DNA from: Uloborus plumipes
Taxonomy: Eukaryota; Arthropoda; Arachnida; Araneae; Uloboridae
DNA length: 64,000 bases
Assembly (NCBI GenBank): GCA_038373865.1
Contig: JAXGGA010001646.1
Location: 80,914-144,913 of the forward strand
Direction of reading: 5' to 3'
The position numbers and the translations under genes are program-made. Shown here in pieces: positions 10,740 through 22,061 of this stretch (the stretch's first letter is position 1; the number at the start of each line of letters is the position of its first letter). The notes beneath the pieces are model-generated. The model did not search any database. It was given only the letters and a program-made list of their open reading frames with translations, and was not told the DNA's origin.

Positions 10740-11050
10740 TAGTGGGAATTTTTTTTCAAAAATGTTTAGCAGGTGCCCTAGAAAGTATTTTGGACTCGGG
10801 TGGACATCCGCCACCTGGTGCATTTTTTTGCTATGACGTCATCAAAGATGGCGGCCATTTTGGCTCTCATAAATGCCAAAAAATGCCCAGCACTTCTGCA
10901 GAAAATTTAAAAATTGAGAATTTCTTTTCAAAAATGTTTAGTAGGTGTCCTAGTAAGAATTTTAGACTCGGGTAGACAACCGCCTCCTTTTAAATTTTCC
11001 GGTTATGACGTCATCAAAGATGGCGGCCGCTCAATTCTATAAATGCTCAT
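10740..11050. repeat. Two tandem units carrying CRE plus YY1-like motif
   Basis: Two copies of about 170 bp. Each has TTTTCAAAAATGTTTAGYAG, GACTCGGGTRGACA, and TATGACGTCATCAAAGATGG followed by CGGCC. TGACGTCA is a perfect CRE palindrome and AAGATGGCGGC fits the YY1 consensus. A short ORF here (10742-10975) is fortuitous. Confidence 0.75.
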
Positions 11051-11521
11051 ATCTATGCTGATACTTGACCGATTTGCATGAAAACTGCAGTTTTTTTACT
11101 AATTTGTCTGATGCTTATTTGTCTTTAAGCTGCACTGTTAGAAATTTACTCGAAAAATAAAATTGAAATTCAATTTATTTATTTATTTTTATTTTCAACT
11201 ACCATGACTTAACCATAAAAATGGTATTAACCCTTTTATTTGTGCGAGAAACTGCTAATTTTCTTCTGCTTGCATGCCAAAAAATACAACTGTATTACAA
11301 AGCAGTAAAACGTCGTGCTGTCCAAGCTACAGCAACGAAAATTTAAATTTATTTAAAATAGATATGAATGAGAAAAAATACGAAAAATTCCGACATGTTG
11401 TAGCAGTTAAGGAGAATTACTTGATCTCTTTTTTACAGTTCCGATTTTGTTGTTGATGATGATTTTTCTACTCTAAAAACAAATTCGAAGAACCGCCTTT
11501 GCTATCCTGTTGTGCTAAAGG
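11051..11521. other. AT-rich stretch, nothing recognised
   Basis: Runs of ATTT and poly-T; no supported feature. Confidence 0.5.
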
Positions 11522-11523
11522 TA

Positions 11524-12813
11524 CCGTAAAATGGGGTTAATCGGAACACTTTTCAGCTTTGATTGTAAAAAAAGCAGTTAAAAGATTTTTTTTTAATTTT
11601 ATTTTTTGGATAAAAACTTCGGTCTTGATTTACTTTTGATATTCCAAGCAAAGACAAAAGATTTTGAACAATTACTATTAAAATATATAGCAAATTATGG
11701 GTGTTCCGAATCACCCCGCTGATAGGGGTCAATCGGAACACTTGTTAAAATTTTTATTTTTTTCAATTTAATCTGTAATAGGTCTCACAAACATGACTAA
11801 TATTGATGGGGGAGAATAAGAATAGATAATTATTGTCAAATAAATGTATAATTTCAGTACCAGTAAACGTTTATAATTTGTGAAAATTCAAAATAATTTT
11901 GAACTTATGAAAAATGAAAAGTAATTTTAAGAAAGACTTTTGAATTGAAATACAAAGATTTAACATGAATGGAAGTCACTCATATCGTCCACAAATATGT
12001 ACTTGTCCTTAAAACTTGCAATTGTGACTTGGCTTAAGTTTTTTCATAACATCTCCTGGGATGAACTCTACATTTTCTTTAGTTTTTTGAAATTTCTGGG
12101 TTTCGGGGATTGTCCTGAAAGATTTTTTCGCTTATTCATCACTGTCTGTGTGCTGGACGTTTACTACATAAAGTCTATGTGACTTTCCCCCTTTTATTTT
12201 AAGTAAAAAAAAGTCTCCTGGAGAAAAAATCTTTTGAAATCTGCAACTTTTGTCATTCTAAGATCAAGTTGCTCACGAGAAGGGATAAACAGTAATAAAT
12301 CCTTGTCCTTGTCTTGATTAGAAGAATTAGGGTTAGAATCTTAATTTTTCAAACAGTTTCCTTCAAATAAGTTTGAATTGGAACAACAGAACTAAGTGTT
12401 CCGATTCACCCCGCAAATTTTTTTCCTATGGCATTTTTCAGAATTCTTCACTTTTATGACACAATTTATAAAAAATGTAAATTCTAATGTGGTATTCTGT
12501 TGTTCAGATACATGTATAATTGAAACATACCACTCATAGTTTTTAAATAAAAGAAGGTTTGTTCTTGCATATGAAGTTTTGCAGTCTATGAAAATGTGAT
12601 GTTTTCTAGCATTCCACGTGCAGCCCTCCTTAGAAGCCAGTAGCGTTGCCAGATTGACAAAAGTAATTTTTTCCTACTTCCTATGATCTTACCTTTCTAA
12701 AAAAAAATTCATGGCGAAAAGTACTCAATAGTATATTTATGAAAAATTTCTTTGTACGGTCGGGAAGTTTTGTTCCGATTGACCCCGCTGTTCCTATACA
12801 CCCCATTTTACGG
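11524..12813. mobile_element. TIR element with reiterated CGGAACA phrase
   Basis: Ends are inverted: CCGTAAAATGGGG at the left and its complement at the right, flanked by TA on both sides (11522-11523, 12814-12815). The phrase TAATCGGAACA or its complement recurs near both ends (11537, 11732, 12393, 12770), often beside GGGGT or ACCCC. No transposase is visible, so I call it non-autonomous and class it tentatively as Tc1/mariner-like from the TA. Confidence 0.8.
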
Positions 12814-12865
12814 TACAATGTGCAAAAATATTATCTCAATCAATGGTGCGTGGCACTCGTTGCAC

Positions 12866-13965
12866 TAGAAACAACGCTGGCAAATTCTCGAAGTCAATAT
12901 TCTTCACATGAGTATACAGCTATAATTCTTAGTTCATCTAAAAATTTACAGAATAAGGGCCATGCTCCACATCGAGGTAAAGCAGAAAAATTAGGCAGAA
13001 GCGTAAAATAGATTCAATGGTGTTCCTATGGAAAGTACCCGGATTTTCGGTTTCTGCCTTCAGTTTCGGTCGCCTTTTACGCTGATGTGGAGCATGGCCC
13101 TGACCCTTTTCGTATTACCTGCACTACGTATTCTTTTGCGGATTCACGAAATTGTTCTACGTATTCCAGTTGGATGATATTCCAAATTTCTCCAAATATT
13201 TCATAAAAACATAATGAAGAGCTGTTTTTTTAGTGTAAAATGTACTCCAGTAATTTGATCCAGATAGTGCATGTATGGTTGGTAGGTTTTCATCTTTGTT
13301 TCGGTCAGTATTATGAGCAGACAAAAGTCTCGTAGAATCCATAACTCCAGTGTACCTCTAAAGTTCCTAAACACCAAATCGCTGAATAAGAGTATACCTC
13401 GGAAATAAAGCTAACACCATTATTCTCGAAGTCTGCTTCCTATGCTGTCAAGCTATTTATTATGTCCATTTCTTTCCACGTTGTAAGATCCGTTTGTTTC
13501 CTGATGATGCCCAAAAGTTGTTGATTAGGATAGGCAGAATAGCATTTTAAGAGATTTTAATGACATGTATAAAAATACTGCTACCTTGTTTCTACGCTTT
13601 TGGACTTATTAGGAGAAAATTTGTTCTAATTGTAAAAAAAAATATACTCTTCCACAGCACTTTGTGACACTCCCAATATATGATTTAAATAATAACAATA
13701 AAAAAAAAGTTATTACTTCGTCAAGGGTTTGTTTTTATTTGTCATAGCCTTTCGTACAAAAAAGTTCACTATATAACAGGACTTTTTATCAGACAAGATT
13801 TCTTCTCTTATGTTGCCATAAGATTTTTCTAGCTCTTTTCACAATGCACCTATTTGTAATCTTAATATAAACTCTTGTTCATTTAACAATGAACAGTTTT
13901 CAGATGGTTCATACTGGTCATTCAACTCTTCCACGGCAGAGGAACGAACTAAAAGTTTTCGCATC
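12866..13965 (-). repeat. Arm A of large inverted repeat
   Basis: Reverse complement of 14185-14951 plus 19925-20115. On the minus strand it carries the same remnant reading frames as arm B (e.g. STRLLSAHNTDRNKDE and TKKTALHYVFMKYLEKFG). Arm A lacks the 5-kb Helitron that splits arm B and so serves as the empty site. Arm B in turn lacks the small element at 12957-13100. Confidence 0.9.
12957..13100. mobile_element. 144-bp PIF/Harbinger-like MITE
   Basis: Terminal inverted repeats GGGCCATGCTCCACATC at both ends. The flanks are TAA on the left and TGA on the right, a slightly degraded 3-bp duplication. Arm B (near 20018) has no insert at the matching point, which defines the boundaries. GGGCC ends with a 3-bp TWA-type duplication fit PIF/Harbinger. 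Confidence 0.85.
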
Positions 13966-15529
13966 ACGCTGACTGTTTGACTTCTTTTTACTGGCTTTCC
14001 TTGTGGTAGTACAAGCATTTTGTGTTTTGTTGCAAGGAAATATTGGCAATATGGTTTTAAGAACGGAGCTTGAGCGATCTTGACTCTTTTTCCCTTGTAT
14101 CGTGTTAAGCATAGTCACCAATATTAAAAAAGTTTTAAATATTTTTCATTGTATCTTGTGAAGCCAGTACCTTTGGCTGGCTGCTTACGAAAACTTTTAT
14201 TTTGTTCCTCTGACGTGGAAGAGATCTTTCAGTATGAACCATCTGAAAACTGTTCATTGTTAAATGAACAAGAGTTTATGTTAAGATTACAAATAGGTGC
14301 ATTGTAAAAAGAGCTAGAAAAATCTTATGGCAAAACAAGAGAAGAAAATTTGTCTGATGAAATGTCCTGTTATATAGTGAACTTTTTTGTACGAAAGGCT
14401 ATGACAAATAAAGCAAACCCTTGAAGAAGTAATAACTGTTTTCTTTAATATTATTATTTAATTCATATATTGGAAGTATCACAAAGAGCTGTGGAGGAGT
14501 CTATAATATTTCTTACAATTAGAGCAAATTTTCCCCTAAAGAGTCCGAAAGCGTAGAAACAAGGTAGCAGTATTTTTATACATGTCATTAAAATCTCTCA
14601 AGATGCTACTCTGCCTATCCTAATCAACAACTTTTGGGCACCATCAGGAAACAAACGGATCTTACAACGTGGAAAGACCTGGACATAATAAATCGCTTGA
14701 CAGCAGAGGAAGCAGACTTCGAGAATAATGGTGTTAGCTTTATTTCCGAGGTATACTCTTATTCAACGATTTGGTGTTTAGGAACTTTAGAGGTACACTG
14801 GAGTTATGGATTCTACGAGACTTTTGTCTGCTCATAATACTGACCGAAACAAAGATGAAAACCTACCAACCATCTATGCACTATCTGGATCAAATTACTG
14901 GAGTACATTTTACACTAAAAAAACAGCTCTTCATTATGTTTTTATGAAATACTAGCTGTGGGGCCCGGCGTTGCACGGGCTTTAAAGTAGTGATGAAAAT
15001 TTAAATAAACTACTCGCCGTCAAGGCGGTATATAATGATATATAACCGCCAAGGCAGCTCGCCTTTAAAGTAGCGAGGAAAGTTTCAGCAAACTACTTGC
15101 CGCCAAGGCGGCTCGCCTTTACAGTAGTAAGGAAAGTTAAAACAAATTACTCGCCGCCAAGGCGGCTCGCATTTACAGGAGGGAGGAAAGTTTTAGCGAA
15201 ACCGGTTTCAAAAAACTACTCCCCGCTAAAGCGGCTGCCTAAAAAACTTTCCCGTATAAGAAAGTCAATCGCATTATTTGCACATGCTTCCTCAGGAATA
15301 AAAACAATGTCAAGTAGCATATATTTAACACTCTCTCTACTAAACAAATACAATTCCCTACCAAAAACAAATATTTCCAAACCGCTCTCTTCCTGTAACA
15401 TTAATTGCAAAATTCCAAACAAAAAAGTTGTTTTAATATTTAGATCGCAGCCAAAAAAAAAAAAAAAAATCCCTGCTAAAAACATGAATTACAATTTAAT
15501 TTGAAACACATTTTCAAAATGGTACCAGA

Positions 15530-16302
15530 AAAAAAAATCTGGTATGGACCCCACACTACTTCCTTTTACGTGTAAATTTCTTAGTAGTTGCCTTAAGTGT
15601 TAAAAAAAGTGCTTGGAGTGAGCAAGGTAACAATTCAAATATTTACTCCCCTAATCTGCCACGAAACAATGCAAAAAATATTTTGCAATGGTTAATTTTC
15701 TAAATATTGCTGATTTTAATATCATTCAGTGAATTTTTCGCAAAATATCGCCAGTAGCGCCAAGTTGAACCCAAATTCGAAAAATATTTTTTTCGCCAAA
15801 TTTGTCGCCAACTTGGCGATATGTCGCCAAGTTGGCGTCAAACGGCGACCAAAAGCTTGGCGACATATCGCCAAGTGGTCGCGCCAATTCATATCACTTG
15901 AGTCTGCATTGAAATTAACACTGATTTACCCCAAAAAAGGGGTAAAACACCCCCTTGGGAACATTCAAATGCAACCACAAGGGGAGGTGCACAACTAGAC
16001 CATCCTCAGAGCCTACATACCAAGCTAGAAGCTTCTACGGCATATAGTTTTTGAGTTATGCGACCTACATACGCACACACGTACATACAGACGTCACGAG
16101 AAAACTCGTCGTAATTAACTCGGGGGTGGTTGAAAAAAATTTTTCGGCTGCTTATATGTTGCTAGGTACATATACACGTGCTGACAGGTCAAAAAACTAA
16201 GGAATTTTCATTCGGGGGTGAGCAAAATCAAAATTTAGACTCAAATTTGAGTGATTTTTTTTTCGCGATCACAATACTTCCTTTACTACGTAAAAGGAAG
16301 TA
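15530..16302. mobile_element. Dispersed DNA element (family B) inside Helitron
   Basis: Absent from Helitron copy 2 at the matching point (near 22637). Starts ATCTGGTATGGACCCCACAC, followed by TACTTCCTTTTACGT at 15557, and ends ACGTAAAAGGAAGTA. The last two motifs form an inverted pair. The interior is rich in GGCGA/TCGCC phrases (CGCCAAGTTGGCG). A truncated copy lies at 48885-49345. Confidence 0.75.
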
Positions 16303-16889
16303 AAAATATAAGTCATTAAGTAGGCAGGAATTCAAGTGAAACACGGACGATCGCATTATTTGCCTTGTTGAAACGCCGTAAAATGAAATGCTTTTAAGAA
16401 ACGAAATGAAGAAAAGGACACCAACAATGAATTTAAAAGATGTCGCTATAGCAACGCAATAAAACGTTAATAGTTTGATCAGGAAAGAGGTTTTCGAACT
16501 CAAAGTTCAAACGCTTGTAACTTTTTTTCTAGTAGAGATAAAAGCTTGGTTCTTCGACTGTAAGTCGAATCAATTCTGGGGTTAAAAATATCGCTCTATT
16601 CAATGGCGTAAAAATCAAAACTGTGGAATAAATAGTTTATTTTTTATTGATGGTTTTAATGAACCAAGTATTGCAAGAAATCGGGTGAAGCCTTGCAAAA
16701 GGCAAGTTTAAAAATTGAATAACTCGTACTGTGTTTAAGTTAGAGAATCGGAACAAACTGCATAGGACGGACAAAATTTTTCTGCTTCCAACGATATATA
16801 ACATTAATATGTGCAAGTAATTTTTAACCCCAGTATTCGGCGATTTATGGGAAAATTGCCTTGAATTCGAATAAAAAACGAATCGCTTA

Positions 16890-19765
16890 TAGTCTGTGGA
16901 GATAGCGACAAAAATAGCCGAAATATTTCACTTCCGGATACCAGTGTGAAATTTGGTACAGAGCTTAGGTACACATATAAGAATAAAAAACCGCCGGGAG
17001 ACACTTGATCAGGGGTCATGAACTCCCGTGATGACGTCATCAAGATGGCCGCTTTTACAGGTAAATACGTTCGTTTAATTGCTTAAACTCCATCATAGAT
17101 TAAAATATTGCAAAACTCAAATGCATCATCTGAAAGCTCATTAAAAGAGCTATTTAGAAATATTTAATTTTTCTTTCTGAGGTCAAGGGCCCACCTGTAA
17201 TGACGTCATCAAAATGGCCGCTTTTACAGGTAAATACGTTTGTTTAACTTCCCCTAAAACTCCATCATAGATTTAAATATTTCAAAACTCAACTATATCA
17301 TCTGAAAGCGCTTTAAAAGATCTATTTAGAAAGATTTAATTTTTCTTTCTGAGGTCAAGGGCTCACCTGTGATGACGTCATCAAAGTGGCCGCTTTTACA
17401 AGTAAATACGTTCGTTTAACTGCTTAAAACTCCATCATAGATTCAAATATTGCAAAACTCAAATATATCATCTGAAAGCTCTTTAAAAGAGCTATTTAGA
17501 AAGATTTAATTTTTCTTTCTGAGGTCAAGGTCCCACCTGTACTGACGTCATCAAAATGGCCGCTTTTACAGGTAAATACGTTTTTTTAACTTCCCCTAAA
17601 ACTCCATCATAGATTAAAATATTGCAAAACTCAAATATATCATCTAAAAGCTCTTTAAAAGAGCTATCTAGAAACATTTAATTTTTTTTTCTAAGGTCAA
17701 AGGCCCACCTGTGATGACGTCATTTGAGGTCATTTTGATGACGTCATTACAGGTGGGACCTTGACCTCAGAAAGAAAAATTAAGTATTTATAAATATCTC
17801 TTTTAAAGAGCTTTCAGATGATATATTTGAGTTTTGCAACATATGAATCTATGATGGAGTTTTAGGGGGAGTTAAACAAACGTATTTACCTGTAAAAGCG
17901 GCCATTTTGATGACGTCATCACAGGTAGGCCCTTGACCTTAGAAAGAAAGATTAAATCTTTCTAGATAGCTCTTTTAAAGAGCTTTCATATGATATAGTT
18001 GAGTTTTGCAGTATTTGAATCTATGATGGAGTTTTAGGGGGAGTTAAACAAACGTATTTACCTGTAAAAGCGGCCATTTTGATGACGTCATCACAGGTGG
18101 GCCCTTGACCTTAGAAAGAAAGAGTGAATCTTTCTAGATAGCTCTTTTAAAGAGCTTTCAAATGATATAGTTGAGTTTCGCAACATTTGAATCTATGATG
18201 GAGTTTTAGGGGGAGTTAAAAAAACGTATTTACCTGTAAAGGCGGCCATTTTGATGACGTCATCACAGGTGGACCCTTGACCTTAGAAAGAAAAATTATA
18301 TTTTCTAGATAGCTCTTTTAAAGAGCTTTCAGATGATATACTTGAGTTTTGCAATATTTGAATCTATGATGGAGTTTTAGGGGGAGTTAAACAAACGTAT
18401 TTACCTGTAAAAGCGGCCATTTTGATGACGTCATCACAGGTGGGCCCTTGACTTTAGAAAGAAAAAATAAATCTTTCTAAATAGCTCTTTTAAAGAGCTT
18501 TCAGATGATGTATTTGAGTTTTGCAATATTTGAATCTATGATGGAGTTTTAAGCAGTTAAACAAACGTATTTACCTGCAAAAGCGGCCATTTTGATGACG
18601 TCATCACAGGTGGGCCCTTGACCTTAGAAAGAAAAATTAAATTTTTCTAGATAGCTCTTTGAAAAAGCTTTCAGATGATATGTTTGCGTTTTGCAATATT
18701 TGAATCTATGATGGAGTTTTAGGGGGAGTTAAACAAACGTATTTACCTGTAAAAGCGGCCATTTTGATGACGTCATCGCAGGTGGGCCCTTGACCTTAGA
18801 AAGAAAAAATAAATCTTTCTAAATAGCTCTTTTAAAGAGCTTTCAGATGATGTATTTGAGTTTTGCAATTTTTGAATCTATGATGGAGTTTTAAGCAGTT
18901 AAACGAATTTATTTACCTGCAAAAGCGGCTATTTTGATGACGTCATCACAGGTGAACCCTTGACCTCAGAAAGAAAAATTATATCTTTAAAAATAGATCT
19001 TTTAAAGCGCTTTCAGATGATATAGTTGAGTTTTGAAATATTTAAATATATGATGGAATTTTAAGGGGGAGTTAAACAAACTTATTTACCTGTAAAAGCG
19101 GCCATTTTGATGACGTCATTACAGGTGGGCCCTTGACCTCAGAAAGAAAAATTATTTTTTTCTAAATAGCTCTTTTAAAGAGCTTTCAGATGATATCTTT
19201 GAGTTTTGCAATATTTGAATCTATGATGGAGTTTTAGTGGAAGTTAAACAAACGTAGTTACCTGTAAAAGCGGCCATTTTGATGACGTCATCACAGGTGG
19301 GCCCTTGACCTTAGAAAGAAAATTAAATCTTTTAAATTAGCTTTTTTTTAAGATCTTTCAGATGATATATTTGAGTTTTGCAATATTTGAATCTATGATG
19401 GAGTTTTAGGGGGAGTTAAACAAACGTATTTACCTGTAAAAGCGGCCATTTTGATGACGGCATCACAGGTGGGACCTTGACTTTAGAAAGAAAAATTAAA
19501 TCTTTCTAAATAGCTCTTTTAAAGAGCTTTCAGATGATATATTTGAGTTTTGCAATATTTCAATCTATGATGGAGTTTTAAGCAGTTAAACGAACGTATT
19601 TACCTGTAAAAGCGGCCATTTTGATGACGTCATCACGGAATGACCATTGCCTCTGATCAAGTGTCTCCCGGCATTTTTTTGTCCTCCTATGTGAATTTAA
19701 GCCCCACATAAAATTTCAGACTGGTATCCGGAAGTGAAATATGTTTGCACTAACTCCACGGACTA
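16890..19765. mobile_element. 2.9-kb PIF/Harbinger-like element with tandem-array body
   Basis: Terminal inverted repeats TAGTCTGTGGAG / TAGTCCGTGGAG, continuing into a shared TTTCACTTCCGGATACCAGT. It is flanked by TTA on both sides (16887-16889, 19766-19768). Helitron copy 2 has the empty site (CGCTTATCG, near 23220). The body is almost entirely the 171-bp array. No transposase. Confidence 0.85.
17030..19640. repeat. 171-bp tandem array in two opposed blocks
   Basis: Four units run forward (17030-17718). About eleven run in reverse complement (17738-19640). They meet at a short junction near 17718-17750. Each unit carries TGACGTCATCA (perfect CRE palindrome), ATGGCCGCTTTTACAGGTAA, AACTCCATCATAGATT and the palindrome AGCTCTTTTAAAGAGCT. 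The units differ by scattered point changes. Confidence 0.95.
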
Positions 19766-20108
19766 TTATCGAATCTTTTCAAACTATAGCTTAAAGTCTT
19801 TCTGGATAAATGGACTATTCAACACAAAAAGAATTTTTCAAATCGAACCAGTAGTTCCTGAGATTAGCGCGTTCAAACAAACAAACAAACAAACAAACTC
19901 TACAACTTTATATATTAGTAAAGATTTGGAGAAATTTGGTATATCATCCGACTGGAATACGTAGAACAATTTCGTGAATCCGCAAAAGAATACGTAGTGC
20001 AGGTAATACGAAAAGGGTCATTCTGTAAATTTTTAGATGAACTAAGAATTATAGCTGTATACTCATGTGAAGAATATTGACTTTGAGAATTTGCCAGCGT
20101 TGTTTCTA

Positions 20109-20408
20109 TGGCTACTGAGTACTACGACTGCATCAACTGGCTCTCAACAGATCTTAGTCAGCCTCCAATTACAAAGAATCTTTTATTCGAAGAGCTTGAG
20201 AGAAACATAAGAATCAGGCTTGGTTTTAGATGAAGCTTCAATCCGCTTTCCAAGTCACACGCAAGCTGTGGGAAGAACAATTAAAGTAGTGACAAAAGCG
20301 GCAATGCACGTATGTGGCCATGAGGACAGAGATACTTTCGTAAGAGCAAAGATACAATCCAGGATAAAAATGTCAACGTTTAATTCGAAGAAGGACTTTG
20401 TTGCATAA
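20109..20408 (+). pseudogene. Remnant ORF of unrecognised arthropod repeat protein
   Basis: Two overlapping frames make one broken reading. The first gives INWLSTDLSQPPITKNLLF and ends in TGA. The second (from 20220) gives FPSHTQAVGRTIKVVTKAAM, then HVCGHEDRDTFVRAKIQSR and FNSKKDF before TAA. I think this tail (SHTQAVER..K.VT....VCG.E.RD) belongs to a family of uncharacterised proteins that are multi-copy in arthropod genomes, but I cannot assign a function. It lies directly downstream of arm B and was probably one gene with it. Confidence 0.5.
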
Positions 20409-21230
20409 AGAATGTAAAACAACGTGAATATAATATTTTTAGGTGGAGGGCTGGTAGAACTCGTGAAGCCACCTCCTCGCGTTGAGTTCTGGATTATTTT
20501 GCAAGATATTTGGATGCGCAATAAGCTGAGAACTGAGAAGCACTTTCAGTTAACACATTTTTTTTATTCATTAGTAATGAATAACTAATTTGTAACTCTA
20601 ACGAATTTTAAAAATAAAAATCCAGATCATTTGATAACTTGCTTCTCATTTCAGACTCCTAAATTGCCTCTCAACACTTGGACGGAATTTTTATAAAGCT
20701 TAAAAATTAATAAATAAATTAGATCATTAAAAAAATGTTTTCCGAATGTACCCCGTACTTGTGACAAATTAAATAAATATTATTTACAATTCAATTTTAA
20801 TGTTGATTTAATGATAATAGTGAGCCTTTTTTGCTCTCCCCATTACCGAATATATATATTTTTTTTTTAATTTACAAATTTTGCTGCAATATCCAATTTT
20901 AGCAATTTTTCTGAAATCCCCAAGCGTTTATGGCTGATCAAGAAGTGGAGCAAAATAATTCAAATTTTTTATGTGAACTTAGTGCCCCTAATAGTAACTT
21001 TTAAGTTACATCTATCATTGAAAATATTTTAAAAAATTTTTTGACAAATTTTACGAAAAACATCAAAAATTAGCATTTTTTCGAAACTTCAAGGCGATTG
21101 CGGCAGATCAAGAAATTGTGCAAAAAAATTCAAATTTTTTGTGAGTGCTTTGTGCCCCCAATGGCACCTTTTCCGCGTACCTCGTCATCGAAAAAAAAAT
21201 AAAAGTCATTTTCGGCCCACCCTACTAAAC
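20409..21230. other. AT-rich stretch with a diverged tandem duplication
   Basis: No gene. From about 20890 to 21225 two units of roughly 175 bp share GATCAAGAARTxGxGCAAAA, AATTCAAATTTTTTxTG and a GTGCCCC phrase. Otherwise featureless. Confidence 0.55.
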
Positions 21231-22061
21231 AGTCGCCGTTTTAACCAAGGCTTCACTTAGATAGCGTTTTATACAGGCTGCTTCATTACTCAAAACATCA
21301 ATGGTAAAGATTTGCCCGCTAGAGAGCGCTGAACGAGGACCATCCAAATGTTTGTTTACATTTATTAGCACGTTGTTTCTGCTGTAAAAAGTGATGTTCA
21401 TCCCATCTTTAAGGGTTAAAAAATATTGATATAGTTTACTGAAGTGGAGTACAGAGTGAACTGATGCCGAAGGCCTTATTAGTACTGCTTTTTAGGGGAA
21501 ATAAATTCCCTTTTCAGGTAAAAGTTGGTCGCAACTCATGATTCAGTCATACGACATTCATTCATTGTTTACTTTCTTCGAATTAGCAACATATAGCAAT
21601 GGCGTTCAATTTTGACATCTCTGCATTAATAAAATATACGCTTTTCTTCGCAGCCGATAAATAAAAATGTAGCAATGAAATAATATTGTTCTATTTACTA
21701 TTTTGTTTCATTATTGTTGCTCACACGATCTTAATTGCTACGCAAAAGCTCAGATGTTCATTTTGATAGCGTTGACCCATCACAGCGATAAATGGCGAAT
21801 CTATTCGTAGAGACATTTCATTTTGATGCCCCAGAATGAAATGTACAGTAATGAAGCGATGGTGTTCAACGGAAAGACGATTGACAACAAAACATATTAA
21901 TTTCTTTAGTAAAAACGAAATGAGCATATATAACCGTTTGGTACTAAAGAGCAATAAAAGTACGAAAAAAATAAACAAAACTACAATATTACGACGACCA
22001 ACTGTAAAATTTTGTTTTCATTTACACAACATTGAAAGGTAATGTTCTTTTTTATATTAAA

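Larger units (their letters stand above)
14952..19924 (-). mobile_element. Helitron, family A copy 1 (4973 bp with nested inserts)
   Basis: On the minus strand it starts TCTTTACTAATATATAAAG and ends with a hairpin (GCCCG...CGGGC), then CCCACAG and CTAG. It is inserted between A and T with no duplication. Arm A keeps the uninterrupted site (GAAATATTTGGAG), proving a precise insertion. Subterminal units CGCCGCCAAGGCGGCTCG repeat four times near the 3' end. No Rep/helicase ORF is seen, so it is non-autonomous. It contains the inserts at 15530-16302 and 16890-19765. Confidence 0.93.
14185..20115 (+). repeat. Arm B of large inverted repeat, split by a Helitron
   Basis: The arm proper is 14185-14951 and 19925-20115, about 960 bp, separated from arm A by about 220 bp of spacer. 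Plus-strand translation shows remnant coding (MDSTRLLSAHNTDRNKDENL, then after the Helitron EYVEQFRESAKEYVVQ in another frame). This joins the remnant ORF at 20109-20408. Function not recognised. Confidence 0.85.

Noticed and set aside
17030..19640. Array considered as a CRISPR-like structure
   Set aside because: Units are contiguous 171-bp repeats without unique spacers, in two orientations, in a eukaryotic transposon.
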